Assembly (NCBI GenBank): GCA_030149115.1
Contig: JASBSE010000248.1
Location: 1-6,486 of the forward strand
Length of the DNA stretch: 6,486 bases
DNA from: Winogradskyella sp.
GTDB lineage: Bacteria; Bacteroidota; Bacteroidia; Flavobacteriales; Flavobacteriaceae
Direction of reading: 5' to 3'
Within the stretch, counting starts at the first letter, position 1, and every line of letters begins with the position of its first letter. Below are positions 1 to 4,499 of the stretch, one piece after another. Both the position numbers and the translations under genes were made by a program. The notes beneath the pieces are model-generated. The model did no database searches and was not told the origin of the DNA. It was given only the letters and a program-made list of their open reading frames with translations.

Positions 1-47
1 ACGAACAATTGCAGGAACTCAATTTAAAATTGAATTTAAAATCATAA
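1..47 (+). CDS. 3' end of an unidentified gene (partial)
   Basis: Frame 3 is open from the window edge to a TAA at 45-47 and encodes the tail EQLQELNLKLNLKS. The other two forward frames look worse: frame 1 stops early, and frame 2 runs through the terminator into the next gene. A strong intrinsic terminator begins six bases after this stop, which supports the end of a real + strand gene here. The 14 visible residues are amphipathic and rich in Leu, Asn and Lys, and are too few to name a family. The end carries a 10-base direct repeat (21-30 and 33-42) that encodes the NLKL/NLKS repetition. Confidence 0.55.
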   Translation, partial: EQLQELNLKLNLKS

Positions 48-52
48 ATATT

Positions 53-78
53 AAATCCTGCTTCTTGCAGGATTTTTT
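53..78 (+). terminator. Intrinsic terminator after the partial gene
   Basis: The arms AAATCCTGC (53-61) and GCAGGATTT (67-75) pair perfectly over 9 bp around a TTCTT loop, and a T-run covers 73-78. It ends transcription of the upstream gene and separates it from the CLC gene, whose ATG is only 14 bases beyond. The CLC gene must therefore rely on readthrough or on a promoter overlapping this hairpin. Confidence 0.88.
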
Positions 79-92
79 GTTAGATTTAAACT

Positions 93-1874
93 ATGCCAAC
101 TAAGTCCAACTTATTAAAACGATTACTCATTTGGAGATACAAGCATGTCTCCGAAAAAAACTTTGTCTTTTTACTAAGTCTCATCATTGGTTTGTTAGCT
201 GGACTCATTTCGGTTTTCATTAAAAATATCACTTTTGCGATTGAAGCTATTTTTGAAAAAGGAGTTATTCTTTCAGAAAATAGTATCTATTTTATTTTAC
301 CAATTGTCGGTTTGTTTTTGGTGTATTTGTTTGTAAAGTATATTTCAAAAAAACCTAGCGAGCATGCCATACCTTCTATTCTATTTGCCCTATCAAAAAG
401 AGATGGTATCATTGATAAGAAGAAAATTTATTATCCATTAATCACAGCTCCACTAACCGTAGGTTTTGGTGGTTCGGTTGGTTTGTTAGGACCTGCAATT
501 GCTTCGGCATCTGCATTAAGTTCTAACTTTAGTCGCTTATTACATATTGATAGAAAAACCAGAAGTTTATTAATTGCCTGTGCTGCTGCAGGCGCTATTG
601 CATCTATTTTTAAGTCACCTGTTGCTGCAATTATTTTTGCAATTGAAGTATTTAGTTTAGACTTAACTTTTGCTTCGTTATTGCCTTTGTTAATCGCATC
701 TGTTTCTTCGGTAATAACCTCGTATTTCTTTCTAGGAGATAGTGTCTTATTTGACTTTAGCGTTTCAGACAAGTTTGCCATAAAAGACACATTGTTTTAT
801 ATTCTTTTAGGCATTGGTACTGGAGTTGCTTCTATCTATTTTTCTAAAATCTATTTTGGAGTCACTTCTTTATTCAACCGTTTAAAATCCCCAACACAAA
901 AACTAATTATTGGTGGTTTAGCCATTGGAGTAATGCTCTTTTTTATTCCACCACTTTATGGTGAAGGTTTTGGTTTTATAAATAACCTTTTGCTCGGCAA
1001 TGACATTGAAGCATTAGGCAAAACACCTTTTGATGAACACCTAGACAATATCTGGATTGTGATTGCACTTCTTTTTGGAATTACCATTTTTAAAGCCATA
1101 GCCATGACAACCACCTTTGCAGCAGGTGGAACTGGCGGAATTATTATCCCAACATTAGTAATGGGAAGTGCTTTAGGAAATGTGGTTGCAAAAGTGATTA
1201 ATCATTGTGGCTTAGGTTTTAACGTTTCAGAAGCTAACTTCACCTTAATTGGCATGGCAGGTCTTATCGCAGGTGTGCTGCATGCTCCATTAACTGCTAT
1301 TTTCTTAATTGCCGAAATCACAGGGGGCTATCAACTCTTTGTGCCTTTAATGATAACTGCCTCTATGTCTTTTATCATTAATAAAAATGGTTTAGACCAT
1401 ACTATTTACACCAAAGAATTATTAGAAAAAGGTGCGCTTCTTACTCAAAACAAAGACAAAAGCGTTCTTACCTTAATGAAGCTCGATTCTGTTATTGAGC
1501 AAAATTTTGTAGAATTACATCCAGACATGACACTTGGAGATATGTTGAAAAATGGAGTTTCAAAATCTAACCGAAACCTATTTCCCGTTACAGATAGCGA
1601 ACGGAATTTTATCGGTATCATTCTATTAGATAATATTAGGTCTGTAATGTTCGACCAGTCACTTTATAACTCTACAACTGTTGAAACTTTTATGCAAAAA
1701 CCGCCAGAGATCATTTATTACGAAGAGGACTCCATGGAGAAAGTAATGAAAAAATTTCAGCAATCTAGAGCCTGGAATTTACCAGTCGTAAAAGACAATA
1801 AATATTTCGGTTTTGTTTCAAAGTCTAAACTTTTAACAGCGTATCGTAACGAATTGATTAATTTTACATCTTAG
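93..1874 (+). CDS. CLC family chloride channel/transporter with C-terminal CBS domains
   Basis: This 593-residue inner-membrane protein moves chloride or a related anion. Residues 25-445 form the hydrophobic CLC core, and about 460-590 form two CBS domains, which usually bind adenine nucleotides and regulate the channel. The CLC signatures are present but diverged. The first filter motif (GSGIP in E. coli ClcA) reads EHAIP at 90-94. The GREGP motif reads GLLGP at 130-134, so Leu132 occupies the place of the gating glutamate (E148). The proton-path glutamate E203 aligns with Val186 in FAIEV. The third motif is GGIIIP at 348-353, and Tyr439 (IYTKEL) is the likely match to the anion-coordinating Tyr445. 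By family knowledge, loss of both glutamates suggests a passive channel or uncoupled transporter rather than a 2Cl-/H+ exchanger; that is inference. The ATG at 93 gives the N-terminus MPTKSNLLKRLLIWR usual for this group. The next gene starts 10 bases downstream. Confidence 0.93.
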   Translation: MPTKSNLLKRLLIWRYKHVSEKNFVFLLSLIIGLLAGLISVFIKNITFAIEAIFEKGVILSENSIYFILPIVGLFLVYLFVKYISKKPSEHAIPSILFALSKRDGIIDKKKIYYPLITAPLTVGFGGSVGLLGPAIASASALSSNFSRLLHIDRKTRSLLIACAAAGAIASIFKSPVAAIIFAIEVFSLDLTFASLLPLLIASVSSVITSYFFLGDSVLFDFSVSDKFAIKDTLFYILLGIGTGVASIYFSKIYFGVTSLFNRLKSPTQKLIIGGLAIGVMLFFIPPLYGEGFGFINNLLLGNDIEALGKTPFDEHLDNIWIVIALLFGITIFKAIAMTTTFAAGGTGGIIIPTLVMGSALGNVVAKVINHCGLGFNVSEANFTLIGMAGLIAGVLHAPLTAIFLIAEITGGYQLFVPLMITASMSFIINKNGLDHTIYTKELLEKGALLTQNKDKSVLTLMKLDSVIEQNFVELHPDMTLGDMLKNGVSKSNRNLFPVTDSERNFIGIILLDNIRSVMFDQSLYNSTTVETFMQKPPEIIYYEEDSMEKVMKKFQQSRAWNLPVVKDNKYFGFVSKSKLLTAYRNELINFTS

Positions 1875-1884
1875 AATATAATTG

Positions 1885-2130
1885 ATGAAACCTATTCATA
1901 TTGTAACACTTATTGCATTTATTACCTCTGTAGGAAGTATCGTTTGTGGACTAGTTTTAGATACAAATTACACCGAAAAGCTCATTGGGTTTGGTGTATT
2001 GGGTTTATTTTTCGTCGTATTTCCTTTATTCTCTTACTACAGATGGAAAGGAAAAGATGCTAAAGACTATATGCTTACCAAGGAAAATCTTGAAAAGATG
2101 CGCGAAAATCAAAGGGAAAACAAGTACTGA
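1885..2130 (+). CDS. Small two-helix membrane protein of unknown function
   Basis: This 81-residue protein has two hydrophobic segments (about 4-25 and 33-54) joined by a short loop (DTNYTEK). A highly charged tail from 55 to 81 is rich in Lys, Glu and Arg, probably cytoplasmic and partly helical. I chose the ATG at 1885; a TTG three bases earlier (1882) is in frame but less likely. The gene starts 10 bases after the CLC stop with no terminator between, so the two are probably co-transcribed. That hints at an accessory role for the channel, but only position supports it. No enzymatic motif or named domain is visible. It is a plausible real gene given its clean topology and tight spacing. Confidence 0.78.
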   Translation: MKPIHIVTLIAFITSVGSIVCGLVLDTNYTEKLIGFGVLGLFFVVFPLFSYYRWKGKDAKDYMLTKENLEKMRENQRENKY

Positions 2131-2170
2131 TATAAGTTATTAATTTTCAATATTTTAAAATAAAACGATT

Positions 2171-2206
2171 TATTAACCTTACGTGTTAGTTAATACATTA
2201 CATTTG
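2171..2206 (+). promoter_or_regulatory. Promoter of the cold-shock gene with an adjoining inverted repeat
   Basis: TACATTTG at 2199-2206 matches the Bacteroidota -7 element TAnnTTTG exactly. No TTG lies at the usual -33 distance; the nearest is TTA at 2179-2181, 17 bases upstream. The inverted repeat TATTAAC (2171-2177) and GTTAATA (2189-2195), with an 11-base spacer, lies just ahead of the -7 element where an operator could sit. Transcription would start near 2212, leaving a leader of only about 20 bases before the ATG at 2232. Confidence 0.55.
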
Positions 2207-2231
2207 TGTTTTAATTTTTTATTTATTTATA

Positions 2232-2423
2232 ATGACTGGAACAGTTAAATTTTTCAATGATTCAAAAGGATTTGGATTTATTACAAACGACGAAACGGGA
2301 AAAGACATTTTCGTTCACGTATCAAACCTTAATGGCGTAGAGTTACGCGAAGGTGACAATGTAGAGTACACAGAAGAAGAAGGCAGAAAAGGAATGGTTG
2401 CTGCTAATGTAAGCGTTCTTTAA
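2232..2423 (+). CDS. Cold-shock domain protein (CspA family)
   Basis: This 63-residue single-domain OB-fold protein binds single-stranded RNA or DNA and acts as a cytoplasmic RNA chaperone. It opens with MTGTVKFFNDSKGFGFI, which contains the RNP1 motif KGFGFI at 12-17. RNP2 follows as DIFVHVSNL at 25-33, where most relatives have FVHHS or FVHFS. The acidic loop near 47-50 and the C-terminal strand GMVAANVSVL are also typical. At 63 residues it is slightly shorter than E. coli CspA (70). It is a single-gene unit with its own promoter and terminator. The very short predicted leader means it lacks the long structured 5' UTR used for thermoregulation by E. coli cspA. Whether it is cold-induced or constitutive cannot be told from sequence. 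Confidence 0.96.
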   Translation: MTGTVKFFNDSKGFGFITNDETGKDIFVHVSNLNGVELREGDNVEYTEEEGRKGMVAANVSVL

Positions 2424-2446
2424 GAGATATACTTTATTTTTAGTTC

Positions 2447-2478
2447 AACGCTCAACCTTTGGTTGGGCGTTTTTTTTT
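2447..2478 (+). terminator. Intrinsic terminator of the cold-shock gene
   Basis: The arms 2447-2457 (AACGCTCAACC) and 2461-2471 (GGTTGGGCGTT) form an 11-bp stem with one T-G wobble and a 3-base loop. A run of T covers 2470-2478. The T-run overlaps the stop codon of the convergent lipoprotein gene (2477-2479). Read from the minus strand the hairpin is not followed by a good T-run, so it mainly serves the + strand. Confidence 0.92.
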
Positions 2479-2929
2479 ATTCAAAAACTATTGGTAATTC
2501 GCTCTTAGGTACTTTAACAATATAATAAGGTTGTGTCATAACAGAAGTTGCTATGCCATCTGGAGATTTCCGTAACACCTTAACCAAAAACTTATCCTTA
2601 GTTTCTTGAATAACCAGATTTAGGCTATGTCCACCTGAATTCTTTATCTCATCAAAAACAGCAATTACAGTATACTCAGAAAAGTCAATATCTGTTTCTA
2701 TAAAACTATCAGAAACCTTATTGACAGCATTCATTTTATTAAGCAAGTCTTTCCATTCTTCAGGAGATGTAACAATTAAATTCTGTTTCTCTATACCTTC
2801 TGAACCAGAACCATACAAATTACCTTTTCCTATAAGAACAATAGCTTCTTTTGTCATTTTTGCTTTATTTTCTGAGGACTTACAGTTTAATGCAAACAGT
2901 AAGATTACGATTCCTAATAACTTATGCAT
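2477..2929 (-). CDS. Putative lipoprotein with a PrcB C-terminal-like domain
   Basis: This 150-residue exported protein begins with a short lipoprotein-type signal (MHKLLGIVILLFALNC), with Cys16 as the likely lipidated residue. The Asn at -1 is off the classical lipobox but tolerable in Bacteroidota. The mature part runs from a charged linker into a domain at about 50-150. The strand VIAVFDEI, then NSGGHSLNLVIQE (97-109) and TQPYYIVKVPKS (132-143), resemble the PrcB C-terminal family, where TGGY and PYHLV-type motifs occupy these places. PrcB of Treponema denticola stabilises the protease PrtP, but many standalone members have no known role and no protease gene is nearby. The gene starts 12 bases after the tadA stop, so it is probably the second gene of that transcript. 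Family assignment is from motif memory, so moderately sure; the lipoprotein call is firmer. Confidence 0.8.
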   Translation of the reverse strand: MHKLLGIVILLFALNCKSSENKAKMTKEAIVLIGKGNLYGSGSEGIEKQNLIVTSPEEWKDLLNKMNAVNKVSDSFIETDIDFSEYTVIAVFDEIKNSGGHSLNLVIQETKDKFLVKVLRKSPDGIATSVMTQPYYIVKVPKSELPIVFE

Positions 2930-2941
2930 TTTTATTTGTGT

Positions 2942-3391
2942 TTAATTCAAATTACGTTTTTCAATAAAAAATCGCTTCATTAATTCTGAAGCCTCATCTG
3001 CTAAAACTCCACCGACCACTTTTGTTTTGGGATGCAACTTTGTTCCCATAGTCATAAATCCACGTTGCTCATCTGAAGCTCCATAAACTATTTTTGCAAT
3101 TTGGCTCCAGTATAATGCACCTGCACACATTTGGCAAGGCTCTAACGTTACATACAAGGTGCATTTGGTTAAGTATTTTCCACCTAAAAAATTGGCTGCA
3201 GCCGTTATGGCTTGCATTTCGGCATGCGCAGTAACATCGTTTAAAAGTTCTGTAAGATTATGTGTTCTCGCAATTATACGGTCTTCTACAACAATTACTG
3301 CACCAACAGGAATTTCGCCTTTTTCATAAGCAACCTCAGCTTCCTGAAGCGCTTTTTTCATAAAATAAGTATCGTCAAATGGCTGTATCAT
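2942..3391 (-). CDS. tadA: tRNA-specific adenosine deaminase TadA
   Basis: This cytoplasmic enzyme deaminates adenosine 34 of tRNA-Arg(ACG) to inosine, allowing one tRNA to read several Arg codons. The 149-residue protein shows the full zinc deaminase signature: HAE at 56-58 (His56 a zinc ligand, Glu58 the proton shuttle) and PCQMC at 85-89 (Cys86 and Cys89 the other ligands). The N-terminal GEIPVGAVIV (25-34) and the segment AGALYWSQIAKIVYGASDEQRG are typical of TadA rather than of cytosine or guanine deaminases. The ATG at 3391 yields MIQPFDDTYFMKKALQEAE, the usual flavobacterial start; Met11 is a less likely alternative. A TAnnTTTG promoter lies just upstream, and a lipoprotein gene follows 12 bases downstream. 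Confidence 0.95.
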   Translation of the reverse strand: MIQPFDDTYFMKKALQEAEVAYEKGEIPVGAVIVVEDRIIARTHNLTELLNDVTAHAEMQAITAAANFLGGKYLTKCTLYVTLEPCQMCAGALYWSQIAKIVYGASDEQRGFMTMGTKLHPKTKVVGGVLADEASELMKRFFIEKRNLN

Positions 3392-3410
3392 TATTGTAAA
3401 AATACAATTT

Positions 3411-3437
3411 CAAAATTACTAGATTCTATTACGGCAA
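3411..3437 (-). promoter_or_regulatory. Probable tadA promoter
   Basis: On the minus strand TAATTTTG (3418 to 3411) matches the TAnnTTTG -7 element exactly. A TTG (3437 to 3435) lies 16 bases further upstream, about one base short of the usual spacing. Transcription would start near 3403, giving a leader of only about a dozen bases. A 16-base palindrome, ATTGTA-AAAA-TACAAT (3393-3408), occupies the predicted start site. Confidence 0.5.
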
Positions 3438-3470
3438 GAATTTTGATGAAATAATGGAAAGCTATTAATT

Positions 3471-4478
3471 ATGAGTACGTACTATTCTATTTCCATCCCA
3501 AAACCATGCCATGAAGATTGGTCTAAAATGACACCAAACGAAAAGGGTCGATTTTGTACATCGTGTACTAAAACCGTTGTGGATTTTACAAAAATGAGTC
3601 CTGACGCTATTCAGGATTACTTGCACAACAATAAAGACCAACGTATTTGTGGACATATAAAGCAAAGTCAATTAGATAGCATTAACTTAAGAATTCCTGA
3701 AGCTGTCATTCATCAAAACCAGAGTTTTCATCGTTTGTTTCTGTTAGCGCTTTTAATTTCTATGGGAATGACCTTGTTTAGTTGTGAAGATGAAAATGGA
3801 CAAAAAAAGAAAATTGAAAGCATAGAAGTTGTAGAAACTAAGACAAAAGTTATTGATACGTTACTCAACCACAATGAGAAAAAAGAGATAAAGCAAGATC
3901 CTCTTATCAAAAAAGATAAATCTTCAAAAACTGAAATAAAGAATCCTCAAGTTGAAGGTATGATGATTATTGAAACTGTAGGAGATATTGTGATACAACC
4001 AAGTGACACAACAGATGTAGCCTTACGTGATATTGAAGTTGTTGATCCAGATGAGATAAATACTGTGGAAGGTGAAATTTCAACACAATGCAATAATTCT
4101 ACAAAGGATGATGACATAATCTTTGGACTATTTATCATTGAGCAACCACCAGAATTTTTGGATACTCCTAAACAATTAAGCACTAAAGAAAAGAAAGCGT
4201 ATCTCACAGATCGCATACAAGAAATTGTAAAAGAGAATTTTAATAAAAATATTGGAGATAGTCTTGGTTTAAAAGGTAAACAAAGAATCTTTACACAATT
4301 TAAAATTAACGAAACTGGAGAAGTAGAAAATATAAAAGTCAGAGCTCCTCATCCTCTTTTTGAGGCAGAAGCCAAACGCGTTATAAATTTATTACCAAAA
4401 TTTAAACCAGGAAACCAAAGAGGTAAGGCAATTTCTATGGTCTATAATCTGCCTATAACTTTTGTTATTGATGACTAG
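3471..4478 (+). CDS. Membrane-anchored TonB C-terminal domain protein with a Cys-rich N-terminal domain
   Basis: This 335-residue protein has three parts. Residues 1-80 form a soluble, presumably cytoplasmic domain with Cys13, Cys29, Cys32 and Cys60 (CHEDW, RFCTSC, ICGHI); the spacing suggests bound metal or a redox role, which is inference. Residues 88-104 are the only membrane helix, ending in TLFSC with Cys105. A long charged linker (106-220) follows, without the Pro-rich spacer of classical TonB. Residues about 225-333 match the TonB C-terminal domain: IIEQPPEF, then FKINETGEVENIKV (277-290), EAEAKRVINLLPKFKPG (298-314) and a final YNLPITFVI. TonB passes inner-membrane energy to outer-membrane transporters with ExbB and ExbD, but no exbBD or receptor gene is in view, so the partner is unknown. 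The ATG at 3471 is divergent from tadA. Its promoter is unclear; GAATTTTG at 3438-3445 is a one-mismatch -7 element. Confidence 0.86.
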   Translation: MSTYYSISIPKPCHEDWSKMTPNEKGRFCTSCTKTVVDFTKMSPDAIQDYLHNNKDQRICGHIKQSQLDSINLRIPEAVIHQNQSFHRLFLLALLISMGMTLFSCEDENGQKKKIESIEVVETKTKVIDTLLNHNEKKEIKQDPLIKKDKSSKTEIKNPQVEGMMIIETVGDIVIQPSDTTDVALRDIEVVDPDEINTVEGEISTQCNNSTKDDDIIFGLFIIEQPPEFLDTPKQLSTKEKKAYLTDRIQEIVKENFNKNIGDSLGLKGKQRIFTQFKINETGEVENIKVRAPHPLFEAEAKRVINLLPKFKPGNQRGKAISMVYNLPITFVIDD

Positions 4479-4495
4479 AAAAACTCGTATTTTTG
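4468..4495 (+). promoter_or_regulatory. Promoter of dxs, inside the end of the upstream gene
   Basis: TTG at 4468-4470, a 17-base spacer and TATTTTTG at 4488-4495 fit the Bacteroidota promoter consensus TTG-N17-23-TAnnTTTG fully. The -33 part lies in the last codons of the TonB-C gene. The predicted transcription start, about 4 to 8 bases beyond the element, falls at or next to the dxs start codon, so the message would be leaderless or nearly so. Confidence 0.65.
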
Positions 4496-4499
4496 CTTG

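Noticed and set aside
21..42. Tandem 10-base repeat AATTTAAAAT as a regulatory or mobile repeat
   Set aside because: Two copies only, in AT-rich DNA, and explained by repeated Asn-Leu-Lys codons at the end of the partial gene.
81..88. TAGATTTA as the -7 element of the CLC gene
   Set aside because: One mismatch to TAnnTTTG and only four bases before the ATG, overlapping the terminator T-run region; too weak to call.
431..790. A 119-codon open frame on the minus strand inside the CLC gene
   Set aside because: It is fully antisense to conserved CLC motifs, has low-complexity Ala/Lys-rich content and no recognisable domain; it is a by-product of the + strand coding sequence.
2721..2945. A 74-codon + strand frame over the lipoprotein gene
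   Set aside because: It mirrors the minus-strand lipoprotein gene, has no promoter of its own and no plausible product.
3260..3671. Open frames opposite tadA (3260-3454, +) and opposite the TonB-C gene start (3465-3671, -)
   Set aside because: Both lie against well-supported genes and their translations are rich in residues expected from antisense reading, with no motif.
3728..4216. Two minus-strand frames (3728-3910 and 3947-4216) inside the TonB-C gene
   Set aside because: Ser-rich antisense frames of the Lys/Glu/Asp-rich linker; the + strand protein explains the sequence.
4479..4499. A riboswitch or structured leader ahead of dxs
   Set aside because: There are only about 20 bases between the genes and the promoter lies within them; no room for an aptamer.
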